A stretch of DNA of 55,968 nucleotides from Paenibacillus sp. HB172176 (GTDB taxonomy: Bacteria; Bacillota; Bacilli; Paenibacillales; Paenibacillaceae), in the NCBI RefSeq assembly GCF_011947265.1, contig NZ_JAATHD010000034.1:1-55968 (forward strand). The letters run 5' to 3'. Within the stretch, counting starts at the first letter, position 1. Every line of letters starts with the position of its first letter. A program made the position numbers and the translations under genes. Positions 43,603-52,437 of this stretch are shown in pieces. The notes under the pieces are model-generated. The model was not told the origin of the DNA. It worked only from the letters and a program-made list of their open reading frames with translations, and did no database searches.

Positions 43603-44075
43603 ATGACAGCCTACGAAAAACCGAGTTTGCATATGAGCGAGATGGAAGAAATCGTGAAGCTTCATCTCGGGCCTGGCGCGACTGCGTTTACAGAACTGGC
43701 AGGAGGGAATTTGAGCGCCGTATTTTCGTTCGAGCTTGAAGGGAAAGGGTATATTTTGAAATTCAGCGATCTGGCCGGCGCATACGAGAGAGAGCGTTAT
43801 GTCTCGGAACTGCTGTCCGGCCAGGGTGTTCCGTTTCCTGCATGTATGGCGACAGTCTGGTCGATTTGGCTACTCTCGATCGGCATATGCCGAGGAACGG
43901 CGTCATTCAGGCTTACCTGGACGCCGCAGAGCGTGATGGAATCTTCATTCCCCATTTCCGCGAGAGGCTCGCCGGCGCCTATTACTTCAAGGGACTCGAC
44001 GGATTGCGATTCTACGCCAAGATGGGACGGGAGGATGCTTACCGGAGCACGCGGGATTTTCTGCTGGCGCTCTAA
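43603..44075 (+). pseudogene. Internally deleted phosphotransferase (APH fold) pseudogene
   Basis: The first 240 bases (good RBS AAAGGAGATG; MTAYEKPSLHM to QGVPFPACM) read as an APH N-lobe. From about 43842 the APH C-terminal end (YGDSLVDLATLDRHMP to REDAYRSTRDFLLAL) continues in a different frame. The whole catalytic centre (HxDxxxxN and IDW) is missing between them, so about 400 bases or more were lost with a frame change. The gene cannot make an active kinase. It may once have phosphorylated the sugar handled by locus 3. Confidence 0.8.
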
Positions 44076-44157
44076 GTTTAGCGAGAGACGCGGGCATACG
44101 GAATGTTCGGCATGCTCCTGCGATGTGTCCCGAAGTCGCCGGGGATTTGACTGGAAG

Positions 44158-44388
44158 TCAAACCCCCGAACGATGCCTGCGCTCGCTGGAAGAGTCCCGT
44201 TTCGTGCGTTCCTTGTTCTTCTCGTCCTGCTGCTCGATGGTTTGGTCCTCGACCGGAATCGGATCGACGGTGCGTTCGCTGGCGAACTTGTCGAGCAGGC
44301 TCTCCTTCTCCGTCGGTATGCCCTCCGGATTGTCGCGCTTATTCTTCTGTTCGCGCTCTCGGTCGGCGCTTCGTTCGAATTCCTTCAT
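44158..44388 (-). CDS. Small, highly charged hypothetical protein
   Basis: 76 residues from the ATG at 44388, with GAGGTG six bases upstream (a GTG at 44397 is an alternative). It is rich in Glu, Lys, Arg, Asp and Gln with almost no hydrophobic stretch (e.g. EFERSADREREQKNKRDNPE), so it is probably disordered. A good start site favours a real gene; position among pseudogenes and opposite orientation are cautions. Function unknown. Confidence 0.5.
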   Translation of the reverse strand: MKEFERSADREREQKNKRDNPEGIPTEKESLLDKFASERTVDPIPVEDQTIEQQDEKNKERTKRDSSSERRHRSGV

Positions 44389-44555
44389 CGCTGTCACCTC
44401 GCAAGTAGATGGTTATGCTTCTACTTACCCTCGTTTCTGTCTGTTTCAAACTTTGTCCAAGTCATACTGATAGAGCCATTACTGCATTCATGCTGTTTAT
44501 TAACTCCCTTAATCGCTAATGTAATGAAAGGCAAATCTAATAGATTGTGGAGGTG

Positions 44556-44816
44556 ATGGGCGATTGGATTACTCATTAGACCATCGGCATGATTGTTGAT
44601 TCGGCGTTTACTCAGATCCGGATTTGGAACGAGGATGGACTGGAGCAAGAGGGTGAAATTGTGCAAAATGCCAAAGGTCAGCGCTTCTGGTATTCGCTTC
44701 TTTCGGATGCCATGGATGCGTTGCGTCTGTATTCAAGGCGGAGGGACTCGATTCCGATGGTCATGTGGTTCAGACCTTGGATCAACACGGTAACATTATT
44801 GGCTAAAACAAATCTG
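44556..44816 (+). pseudogene. Small gene broken by a stop and a frameshift
   Basis: ATG 44556 follows GTGGAGGTG directly. The frame reads MGDWITH, a TAG, then TIGMIVDSAFTQIRIWNEDG and on to SDAMDALRL; near 44728 a one-base deletion shifts it to VFKAEGLDSDGHVVQTLDQ ending HGNIIG and TAA (44814). Restoring one base and reading through the stop gives a coherent protein of about 86 residues. The family is not recognised. Confidence 0.6.
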
Positions 44817-44826
44817 TGCTAATCTT

Positions 44827-45222
44827 ATGATAGAGTTTCGAAGGTTGGAAGAGGATGCTGGGGTGAACGTGGACTACCGATTAAGATTGGACGGAGCTTT
44901 GGACGAGCTGTATGAGCCGTTGTGGCAGGTGACGGTCAAGCTGCATGATGAGGAGAAGGCGCTGCTAAGATGCGCTAAGCTGCGGCGGTTGCATATGGTG
45001 CGGCATGGCGGCGCTTCGTTCATCAACTCGCATCATACCTACAGCCGCTTGCAGCATACATTAGGGGTGTTTGCGCTGGCGGCGCGCTTCGAGCCGGACA
45101 ATCGCGCGCTTCGGATAGCGGCGCTGCTGCATGATTGCGGGTGTTTTGGGAAATACATAAATTTTTTAAAAAAGAGTTGCCAGATACAAATATGGGTATT
45201 TATAATATATATTAGGAGGTGA
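44827..45222 (+). pseudogene. HD-domain protein gene truncated inside its HD motif
   Basis: The first about 105 codons encode the start of an HD-phosphohydrolase-like protein: RRLHMVRHGG, then HHTYSRLQHTLGVFALA and IAALLHDCG, the H...HD metal motif. Just after LHDCG (about 45142) the sequence turns abruptly AT-rich and the frame runs on for about 27 unrelated residues (CFGKYINFLKKSC and beyond) to TGA. The rest of the domain is absent and does not reappear in the window. This marks the left edge of a foreign insert or a deletion. Confidence 0.75.
45177..45206 (+). promoter_or_regulatory. Promoter of the secreted-protein gene
   Basis: TTGCCA (45177-45182), 18-base spacer, perfect TATAAT (45201-45206), just inside the AT-rich segment. 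The leader contains a possible 11-codon ORF (45223-45258, starts MGIECESYVFS) after AGGAGG. Confidence 0.6.
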
Positions 45223-45330
45223 ATGGGAATAGAATGTGAGAGTTATGTATTCTCGTAATTGGTAATCTCGGACATTACATCAACGTATTCAACTCCAAGT
45301 TAAAAATATGAAACTGAAAGGAACTTGACA

Positions 45331-46407
45331 ATGAAAGGAAGAAAGACAGTTTTAAATCTAGTTTTACTTGCCATGGTATTTTTGTTTAGTGTATCTACCT
45401 CCACAGTTTCAGCTGAAAATTCTAATATGAACACTTCGCAGCTTGTTTCTCAATTTGCAAACGATCAATCTATATTCGTAGAAAATATCACTGTTGAAAC
45501 TGAGAATGGAATTGCAATAAATGTTCCAAGTACTCCAACATTTTCAGTTATGTCAAATTACAATTTGACTAATGATTTGCTTAATTACAATGATTCATTA
45601 ACGACTACGGATCCTAGTGATTTTTACTTTTTCAGTGTTCCTGATCCGCGAAATATTATTTTTAGAGTCCAATCCAGTAATCCTGATTATAGAGTGGAGC
45701 TCTATGAAATTGATTGGAGTACAAGTACAGCCTATCCGACTGGGCTAGGTAATTCAAGTGGAAATGATTCATTTTCTAATGGGTTATATGCTGCTGATTG
45801 GGGCCTTCTGGTCACCTCCACAGGAACTGTCGGAGCTACATATACAATACAGATGAATGCTGCAAGTCCTGGAGGTGCAACATCATTATTGTCATCATCG
45901 AGTGCTTTACAATCTGTAGTTTGGGGCTACTCAAATAATGATCTTTATCTAAATGAGGACTATATTACAAATACAACTGATGCGGCTAATACAAACCCTC
46001 ACCTAGATTGGGAAAGACACTTTTATCTCTCCTCAGGGGGGGATTATCAAGCTCGGGATCATGAGGTCTCGGATGCTAGGGTGAGTTATATCACAACCCG
46101 GGTCAATTATTCATCTGATTATGCGAGTTCAAATAATGCTGTACTTATAATATTGAAAAGTGGCACATTATTTTCTTACTCTGAATCCCAATTTCAATCA
46201 GGCCCACCAACTAATTATTATCAATCGTTTCTAGATACGACTGGAAGAACGACACCCAGGAGATTGGATGCTATTGACATGGCAGGTGATCCGGATATTT
46301 TGGTCTATGATTTAAATACTAATCAAGTAATCGATTTTATAAGTAACTTGAATTATTACTATGCAATGGGCATCGAGTCCTCTCCATCGGTCACTTACTA
46401 TAATTAA
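45331..46407 (+). CDS. Secreted protein of unknown family
   Basis: 358 residues from ATG 45331 (AAAGGA eight bases upstream). Signal peptide to about residue 31 (TVSA-E). The mature part is rich in Ser, Thr, Asn and Tyr, with an N-terminal NDLLNYNDSLTTTDPSDFYF segment that resembles the start of bacterial pre-peptidase C-terminal-like (PPC) beta domains; there is no protease domain. The gene is markedly more AT-rich than the flanks, has its own promoter and terminator, and starts right after a gene breakpoint. Probably acquired horizontally; function unknown. Confidence 0.75.
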   Translation: MKGRKTVLNLVLLAMVFLFSVSTSTVSAENSNMNTSQLVSQFANDQSIFVENITVETENGIAINVPSTPTFSVMSNYNLTNDLLNYNDSLTTTDPSDFYFFSVPDPRNIIFRVQSSNPDYRVELYEIDWSTSTAYPTGLGNSSGNDSFSNGLYAADWGLLVTSTGTVGATYTIQMNAASPGGATSLLSSSSALQSVVWGYSNNDLYLNEDYITNTTDAANTNPHLDWERHFYLSSGGDYQARDHEVSDARVSYITTRVNYSSDYASSNNAVLIILKSGTLFSYSESQFQSGPPTNYYQSFLDTTGRTTPRRLDAIDMAGDPDILVYDLNTNQVIDFISNLNYYYAMGIESSPSVTYYN

Positions 46408-46412
46408 AGAAT

Positions 46413-46456
46413 ACTGATCTCCTTATAAACGCTTTTTATGGGGAGATCAGTTTTTT
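46413..46456 (+). terminator. Strong intrinsic terminator
   Basis: ACTGATCTCC (46413-46422) pairs with GGAGATCAGT (46442-46451), followed by TTTTTG. Confidence 0.9.
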
Positions 46457-46589
46457 GATGGATGTTATTGCTAAAAACTGAAACTGTTGATGTCGATATA
46501 ATATGGTAGGAGTTGTTCGAAATGGATGAAAAAAACTGATTAACGGAAATTCAGGATATTAAATTAGTATACAGGGGAGAGAGTTCATT

Positions 46590-48023
46590 ATGCAATTAAA
46601 TAGATTTGCTTTTGGGTTGCAAAATAATATGAATGAAGTAAGACAGCCGCTAATGCGCCTTTCTATGACTAACACCTTAGTTCGATCAACTGCAAACTCT
46701 CTATTCTCAACATCCTCATTGCTGAAGCCGCAGCAGCCTGCTATTATTATTCACAATTCTTTGGGTGCGGTTGGGGTAGAGGAATACCAGGCGAATTCGG
46801 AAAATCTAAGGCAGCAGGCGATTTTGCGCGCGGCGACTTCTGCAATTCATATCAGCAGAAATGAAGATGGAACCGTTCTATTAGATAGAGAAAGTATCTC
46901 CGACCCAATGGCAGCACTGGATAAGAAGCGGGCAACGGGAGGAGAAGCAGAAATCTCTTGGCAGCATATTGGCGTCAATCTGCAAAGACATGAAATGCTG
47001 TTTGGAGAGGACTCATTGGATGAAGCAGCATTCAACATCGACTATTTCGCATCCGAGTATGCGCAATACAAAACAAGGATTGAACGTCAATATTCAGGTG
47101 ATCAGAAGATAGAGGAGCTCGCGAAGCTGGATCAACTATTCACGCTTAGGGTTGGAGAATCCGCCGAGCACTTTGCCGAAACGGTTGGCGGATTTATGGA
47201 AAGCAGCGGAGTTTCAGGCGAGCAAGAGGCGTTGCAAAACAGTTTTTTGGACGTTTATGAGCAACGCAAGGCAACCTATCTGCAATTTATTGAGAGCAAT
47301 TCTGACTATGCGAATGTGAAGGGGACCGCTGATGAGTGGCTGTTGACATCGGGGGATTTTATGGGCGAACAGCTTCGTTATGCTCTGATTTCTGAACAGC
47401 CTGAAATGAATATAACGAGTGAATACGGCTATAGCGTGGATGAATTGCAAGCTGCTGGCACAATGGTGAAAGAACTTGCGAAGGTTCAAGATCGTTCGAT
47501 GTCATCTGATCGCTCGGAGGAAGAGTTCGGCACCCAGCTAGGATTAGCTGCAATGAAATATGAATTGATCTCTAACCATTTTACGATGAGCGATCGAGTA
47601 AGATCCAAGCTGGATCAAGCATTTAACGGATTTCTTGGAGGTGAAATTGAACGTATCTCCACATATATTGATCAGCAGCGAAGCGATCCGTTTGTCCGAA
47701 ACAAGGAAGCGTACGCTGTTAACTATGACAAGAATGCTGTCTTGGAGATTGTTAAGCGAATGGTGGACAATCTGAGTGCTGATGATGTTAACGCAGCATT
47801 CCGAACTGATTGGAATTCGGTTGTCAGCTTGTACAAAAGCAAAATGCAGAATGTTCAGAGCGGCGATTTGGCCCGCTATGACAATTATTATAGCTCATGG
47901 GTGAATGAGAATTACGCAAGCGATTGGAATCGGTTCGTTCAACAACTTTCAACTTCTAATAACAACGATTTAAGTCGTTATAAGCTGTTAGATCAACTGA
48001 AATGGTTGGATGTAAAAGTGTAG
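46590..48023 (+). CDS. 477-residue protein of unknown family
   Basis: No signal peptide or membrane segment. GGGGAGAGAG precedes the ATG. The N-terminus is amphipathic and polar (LNRFAFGLQNNMNEVRQPLM), the middle is alpha-helical and acidic (about 110-290), and the C-terminus (about 400-477) has WNSVVSLYKSKMQNV and YDNYYSSWVNENYASDWNRF. Glu, Asp, Gln and Ser are abundant. I recognise no domain. The lack of Cys and the helical content are compatible with a structural, exported-by-other-means or toxin-like protein, but none can be claimed. It follows the secreted protein on the same strand after a terminator. Confidence 0.75.
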   Translation: MQLNRFAFGLQNNMNEVRQPLMRLSMTNTLVRSTANSLFSTSSLLKPQQPAIIIHNSLGAVGVEEYQANSENLRQQAILRAATSAIHISRNEDGTVLLDRESISDPMAALDKKRATGGEAEISWQHIGVNLQRHEMLFGEDSLDEAAFNIDYFASEYAQYKTRIERQYSGDQKIEELAKLDQLFTLRVGESAEHFAETVGGFMESSGVSGEQEALQNSFLDVYEQRKATYLQFIESNSDYANVKGTADEWLLTSGDFMGEQLRYALISEQPEMNITSEYGYSVDELQAAGTMVKELAKVQDRSMSSDRSEEEFGTQLGLAAMKYELISNHFTMSDRVRSKLDQAFNGFLGGEIERISTYIDQQRSDPFVRNKEAYAVNYDKNAVLEIVKRMVDNLSADDVNAAFRTDWNSVVSLYKSKMQNVQSGDLARYDNYYSSWVNENYASDWNRFVQQLSTSNNNDLSRYKLLDQLKWLDVKV

Positions 48024-48063
48024 TCGTTTGTTGTGTCGAAGGTAATCGATAGATACAGTCTGG

Positions 48064-48098
48064 CCAAAAGAAAGCAGCGCCGCCGCTGGCGACGCTGC
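48064..48098 (-). terminator. Intrinsic terminator of the MFS gene
   Basis: GCAGCG-C-CGCC (48074-48084) pairs with GGCG-A-CGCTGC (48088-48098); on the reverse strand the stem is followed by TTTCTTTT. Confidence 0.75.
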
Positions 48099-48121
48099 AT
48101 ATAATGTTCTCACTCCGATGC

Positions 48122-49312
48122 CTATTCGTCTTCGCTTATTGGCGAGTTTGCCGTGCGGCGAGCCGTGATGAATAGATAAGGCAAATACCCCGCGCAAATC
48201 CATGCAAGAAAGCCGAAGCCGCCGAACAAATCGAGCCTGGAGGCGAAATAACCGAAGCCGAGACCGGTTAATACGAGAGCTGCATTCTCCGCCAGCGACT
48301 GGAACGAATCCAGCGTCGCGCGTTTGGATGAATCGATTCGGTGATGCAGATAGCCGGAGGTCAGCGGTTCCACAACGCCCGCCGCTGCGCAAACGGCAAA
48401 CAACGCAAGCAGCCCGATCCAGCCATGCGATAGGGCCAACAGAGCAAATCCCCCCGCGAAGACCACTCCTACAAGAAGCATAACGGTAGATATCCTCATG
48501 CGCTGCTTGAGCTTATAAGCCAGCATATTCCCCGGAAGACGGATGAAGAAGAGCGCCGCCGAGCAAACGCCGAAGGCGGCGACCGGAATGCCTTGACGAT
48601 CCAGATATAATTGCCAGAACTCGTCGACAAAGCTGATGGACGCTCCCGTAATCATGCCTGTCAGCATAATCGGGTAGAGGCCGGGATGCGAACGCAGGAA
48701 GGCGATCGACTCCAATACATATTCGCGGATAGGAATAGCCGCAGACTCCTCTGGCGTCAGATCTCTGACCGGCTCTCGCAACGTCAGAGTAAGCGCAAGA
48801 GCGATCAGCATGCTGCCGCAGGACAGCCAGTAGTTGAAGGCGAATCCGTATTGGCCGGCAAGCAGACTGCCGGAAATAGCAGCGAGCATAACCGCGATGA
48901 TGTCAATGGCATTAAGTCTTCCGACGATTCGCTCGAAGGAGCTTTCGCGCCCCGCAGCCTTCAGCGAGTCATACAAGAGCGCCTTATCCGCGCCGCTGGC
49001 AGCGGAGGTGGCGATCGCGGTCAGAAACACGACAAGCGCGAAATGCCAAAACGTCGTCGCGAACAGCAGCAGCAGAAACTCCAGCACGCCGATAATTGCG
49101 GCGACAATGAGTAGCCGTTTGCGTCCCCATTTGTCGGCAAAAATGCCTGTTGGAATTTCAAGCATGACGATTGTCGACGCATAGATGATCTCCGTTAGGA
49201 CGACCATCGCAACAGTCATGCCTCTCTCTTCCCAGAACAGCCTTTCGATGACATAGGCGGGAATGAGATGGTGAAAGAAACAAATAAGATAAAGCTTTCT
49301 TACATTGGACAT
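48122..49312 (-). CDS. MFS transporter
   Basis: 396 residues from the ATG at 49312 (GAGAGGAG about 11 bases upstream; an earlier TTG is open). About 12 membrane segments; the loop after segment 2 reads GIFADKWGRKRLL, the MFS motif A. Overall it resembles drug/multi-substrate efflux members of Bacillales, with the substrate unknown. It is convergent with the 477-residue gene and divergent from the CorC-like gene. Confidence 0.85.
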   Translation of the reverse strand: MSNVRKLYLICFFHHLIPAYVIERLFWEERGMTVAMVVLTEIIYASTIVMLEIPTGIFADKWGRKRLLIVAAIIGVLEFLLLLFATTFWHFALVVFLTAIATSAASGADKALLYDSLKAAGRESSFERIVGRLNAIDIIAVMLAAISGSLLAGQYGFAFNYWLSCGSMLIALALTLTLREPVRDLTPEESAAIPIREYVLESIAFLRSHPGLYPIMLTGMITGASISFVDEFWQLYLDRQGIPVAAFGVCSAALFFIRLPGNMLAYKLKQRMRISTVMLLVGVVFAGGFALLALSHGWIGLLALFAVCAAAGVVEPLTSGYLHHRIDSSKRATLDSFQSLAENAALVLTGLGFGYFASRLDLFGGFGFLAWICAGYLPYLFITARRTANSPISEDE

Positions 49313-49622
49313 GGCCTCGCGAGCTCCTCTCAAAATAGGGATGTGACAGAGGTCGCATCTCTCTCAAGGCGGCGCACGGGCCGTTGTCCGAACAATGGCT
49401 TAACAGGGAGGGCGAATTGCAGCCATAAGGCGGATTCTCCTTTCCATCATCGTCTTTCTATATGCTATATGTAGTCTAATTCATTTTTCAATAAACTGTA
49501 AATCGGAATTCGCTCAAAAGTGAATAAGGAGTCTCGTAATTGACGGCGATGCTTCGGGGCATGGCATTATGGGTACACTATTGCCATATACTGTGATCTT
49601 TCAGGAGGAGGAGAGGTAGCCT

Positions 49623-50963
49623 TTGAATACGATAATCGTGCTGCTGCTCGTCGGATGCACGGCGTTCTTCGTAGCAGTTGAATATTCCGTTATCCGTGCG
49701 CGCATGAGCCGCATTGAAGAGATGGTTGCCGCCGGCAGCAAGAAGGCGATGGCCGTGAAGCAGATTATGCTGCGGCTTGATGAGTATTTGTCAGCTTGTC
49801 AGCTCGGCAATACGCTTACCAATCTGGCGCTGGGCTGGCTGGGGGAATCGACGGTAGAGCATTTGCTCAGCCCCGTATTCGATCTCTTCGCCATGCCGGA
49901 ATCGGCTGAAAGCATCGTGTCCTTCCTGATCGCCTTCCTCATTCTAACCTTCCTCGAGGTGGTGGTCGGGGAGCTCGTGCCCAAAATAATCGCCATCGAT
50001 AAAGCGGAGCCGCTCGCGCTGCTGCTTGCCCGTCCGCTTATGTGGTTCTTCAAGCTGACCTATCCGTTTAGCTGGATTCTGAACCGCTCGGCGCGTGTAA
50101 TCACGGGATTATTCGGCATTAAGGGCATTTCGGAGGGAGATAATCACAGAACAGAGGCGGAACTAAGGTTAGTGTTGTCCGAGGTCTACAAAAGCGGCAA
50201 TATCAACGCTTCGGAATTCCGATATGTGACCAATATCTTCGAGCTTGATGATCGCGCGGCCAAGGGCATCATGATTCCCCGCAAGGATGTCGCCTATATC
50301 GATTCGGCGGAGACGATCGAGGAGGTCGCTGCCCGAATCTCGGAGTCGCCTTATGATCTATATCCCGTAACGGAGAACGAGGATAAGGATGATATAATAG
50401 GCATCGTGGATTACAAGGAATTGCTGACAGCTTACATTCGCGAGCCCGAGGCTCGGGAGCAGAAGATTCTGACCAGCATGCAGCCTATTCTGCAGATCAT
50501 CGATACGGTATCCGTGCAGGAGGTGCTGCTCCTTATGCAGGAGAAGGACATACATATGGCTGTTCTTGTCGATGAATACGGCGGAACCTCCGGGATTGTG
50601 ACCATACGGGACATTATTGCCCGGATTGTCGGCGAGCGGCAGCAGTTCCGCGACGAGGATGGCTATCCGCTTATCGAGCGCTTGCCGGAAGGCGGCTATA
50701 TGCTCAGCGGGCGGCTGATCATAGAAGAGGTGAAGGAGCTTCTCTCCGTCGAATTGAATCGGGATGAAGGCGTCTACACGCTCGGCGGATGGCTCATGAG
50801 CGAGTTGATTGATATTGAAGTGGGGGAAGAATTATCCGTCGATGATGCCTGGAGATTTGAGGTCGCGGAGATGGAGAATCGCCAGATCAAGCGGGTTCGG
50901 GCCAGCCGCTTGCATGATGGCAAAACTAGCAATGCAGAAGATGTAGAAGAGGAAACCGATTAA
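49623..50963 (+). CDS. HlyC/CorC (CNNM) family membrane protein with CBS pair
   Basis: 446 residues from TTG 49623, preceded by GGAGGAGAGG. N-terminal CNNM transmembrane domain (about 1-140; ACQLGNTLTNLALGWLGEST), two CBS domains (about 205-325; KDVAYIDSAETIEEVA, DEYGGTSGIVTIRDIIARI) and the C-terminal CorC_HlyC domain (about 340-425; EEVKELLSVELN, YTLGGWLMS). The family (e.g. YhdP/MpfA) is linked to Mg2+ efflux or sensing. It stands alone; a MerR gene follows with its own promoter. Confidence 0.92.
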   Translation: MNTIIVLLLVGCTAFFVAVEYSVIRARMSRIEEMVAAGSKKAMAVKQIMLRLDEYLSACQLGNTLTNLALGWLGESTVEHLLSPVFDLFAMPESAESIVSFLIAFLILTFLEVVVGELVPKIIAIDKAEPLALLLARPLMWFFKLTYPFSWILNRSARVITGLFGIKGISEGDNHRTEAELRLVLSEVYKSGNINASEFRYVTNIFELDDRAAKGIMIPRKDVAYIDSAETIEEVAARISESPYDLYPVTENEDKDDIIGIVDYKELLTAYIREPEAREQKILTSMQPILQIIDTVSVQEVLLLMQEKDIHMAVLVDEYGGTSGIVTIRDIIARIVGERQQFRDEDGYPLIERLPEGGYMLSGRLIIEEVKELLSVELNRDEGVYTLGGWLMSELIDIEVGEELSVDDAWRFEVAEMENRQIKRVRASRLHDGKTSNAEDVEEETD

Positions 50964-50966
50964 CTC

Positions 50967-50998
50967 TTGACTCTGACATTAGTGTCACGGTTTATACT
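50967..50998 (+). promoter_or_regulatory. MerR-type promoter with operator in an elongated spacer
   Basis: TTGACT (50967-50972), a 20-base spacer containing the palindrome TGACA-TTAG-TGTCA (50974-50987), and TATACT (50993-50998). A spacer longer than 17-18 bases with a dyad is the signature of MerR-activated promoters, here most simply self-regulation of the MerR-thioredoxin operon. Confidence 0.75.
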
Positions 50999-51032
50999 GG
51001 CGATACCCCTTCGAAGGAGGTGTGCGAATCCC

Positions 51033-51416
51033 ATGAAAATTGGAGAGCTTTCAAGACGGACCGGAGTCAGCATTCGCTCGATCCGGTATTACGAGCAGCA
51101 GGGCTTGCTGCAGTCGGTCAGGCTCGAGAACGGCTACCGCGACTATTATCCGTATGCGGTAGAGCAGGTGCGATCCATTCAGCTGTATCTGAACCTTGGC
51201 CTCACCACAGAGCAAATTGCGGGCTTTCTCCATTGCGTGATGACGAGCAAGGAGGCGTTCTGCGAGAATGTGCTGCCCGTCTTCCAGCAGAAGCTGGCCG
51301 AATTGGATGATCAGATTCAATTATTATCTGCGATTCGCGCAAATCTGGTCGATCGGGTGGAATCCATCATGGAGGAACAGAGGAGGAATGCAGATGCGTG
51401 TTCAGATTGTCGATAA
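51033..51416 (+). CDS. MerR family regulator with C-terminal CxxC
   Basis: 127 residues from ATG 51033 (AAGGAGG upstream). N-terminal winged HTH (MKIGELSRRTGVSIRSIRYY), dimerisation helix about 80-115. Cysteines lie at 68, 77, 123 and 126, the last two as CSDC at the extreme C-terminus, suggesting metal or redox sensing. Its stop overlaps the thioredoxin start by 23 bases, so the pair is translationally coupled. It probably binds the palindrome in its own promoter. Confidence 0.88.
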   Translation: MKIGELSRRTGVSIRSIRYYEQQGLLQSVRLENGYRDYYPYAVEQVRSIQLYLNLGLTTEQIAGFLHCVMTSKEAFCENVLPVFQQKLAELDDQIQLLSAIRANLVDRVESIMEEQRRNADACSDCR

Positions 51417-51729
51417 CGAGCAGTTCGACGGGAGTATCCTTCCGGATGGCGTCTCCCTAGTGGAATTCGGAGCGGTATGGTGTCCGCCGTGCAAGACGTT
51501 GCTGCCTATTCTGGATGAGATCGCAGAGTCATACGGAGAGGCGGTAGCTGTCCTGCAAGTCGATTGCGACGAATCTCCGGACCTGGCCAGCCGATTCGGC
51601 GTGATGTCGATGCCGACGGTCGTCGTTTTCCATAACGGCGAGCCTGTGAACAAGCTGATCGGACTGCGGCCGAGAAGCGTGTATGAGCAGGTCATTGAAC
51701 GGTATACGGCAGCTTCGGCTGCGGGGTAG
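51394..51729 (+). CDS. Thioredoxin family protein
   Basis: 111 residues from ATG 51394, which has AGGAGG seven bases before it inside the merR 3' end. Active site WCPPC (Cys30, Cys33) replaces the classical WCGPC; PTVVVFHNGE carries the cis-Pro region. It has no signal peptide, so it acts as a cytoplasmic dithiol reductase. Operon partner of the MerR gene and therefore probably induced by the signal that MerR senses. Confidence 0.9.
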   Translation: MRVQIVDNEQFDGSILPDGVSLVEFGAVWCPPCKTLLPILDEIAESYGEAVAVLQVDCDESPDLASRFGVMSMPTVVVFHNGEPVNKLIGLRPRSVYEQVIERYTAASAAG

Positions 51730-51762
51730 TGGGGCTGAGTGGGTATGACATGTCCGACTAAG

Positions 51763-51806
51763 GGAAACAGGGCCGAAGCATTTCTTCGGCCCTGTTTCCT
51801 CTTTTA
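51763..51806. terminator. Bidirectional intrinsic terminator
   Basis: GGAAACAGGGCCGAAG (51763-51778) pairs perfectly with CTTCGGCCCTGTTTCC (51784-51799), followed by TCTTTTATT. It separates convergent genes. Confidence 0.9.
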
Positions 51807-51817
51807 TTACCTCATTA

Positions 51818-52303
51818 TTAACTCTGCCAGGTTACCTTGGAATCTTTTATTTGCCACTTGCCATCTTTGAAAAGCACGACACTCTTTACTCCAACAGCGC
51901 CGAGACCCGACTTATATTTGGAGCCCTCGACTAAAACCTCCTTGTCGGATGTGAAATCAACTTTTTCGATTCGAAGCAGAACTCCGTCTAATGACATCGT
52001 GTCTGTATGAAATAAGCTCTTTTCTTTCAGTTGATCCAAAGTGGCAACCAGGACCTCCACCCCATATTTCTCCTTGAAATAAGCGGTAATACTATCCTTA
52101 ACAGGTTCATCGAGATCATCGAAGTTGCTCCTATCAATCGCTATGAATTTCATGGCGTGGTTAAGAGCCTCATCCAGGCCCATCATGGCGTCCAACGCCG
52201 CAATATAGATCTCATCTACATGCTCTTGCGAATCGACGTCTTCACTGCAAGCAGACAAACATAAGGAAAAAATAAGAATGATGGAAAAAGGTATGGACTT
52301 CAT
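51818..52303 (-). CDS. Small lipoprotein of unknown function
   Basis: 161 residues from the ATG at 52303 (CAGGGGG six bases upstream). Lipobox LSAC (Cys19). The mature part has a helical acidic first half (LDAMMGLDEALNHAMKFIAI) and a beta-rich second half ending DGKWQIKDSKVTWQS, an NTF2-like or peptidyl-prolyl-like ending common to short Bacillales lipoproteins (SLVSxxGxWKI). No function is assignable. Confidence 0.8.
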   Translation of the reverse strand: MKSIPFSIILIFSLCLSACSEDVDSQEHVDEIYIAALDAMMGLDEALNHAMKFIAIDRSNFDDLDEPVKDSITAYFKEKYGVEVLVATLDQLKEKSLFHTDTMSLDGVLLRIEKVDFTSDKEVLVEGSKYKSGLGAVGVKSVVLFKDGKWQIKDSKVTWQS

Positions 52304-52437
52304 CGTAATCCCCCTGTTATTTTTAATAAGTCTTCTCATCCCTGTTGCCCCTATAACGAAAACAAGTTCAGAAATGTTGCGAATAGTTGGCTGAAGCGCC
52401 AGTGCTTATCGAATCTATTGTATTGCGGGGTTTCGCT

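Noticed and set aside
43842..44556. Continuation of the 43603 frame beyond the deletion point as a 317-residue protein
   Set aside because: After about residue 82 the frame gives non-protein-like sequence, while the APH C-terminus is readable in another frame; it is a frameshifted pseudogene.
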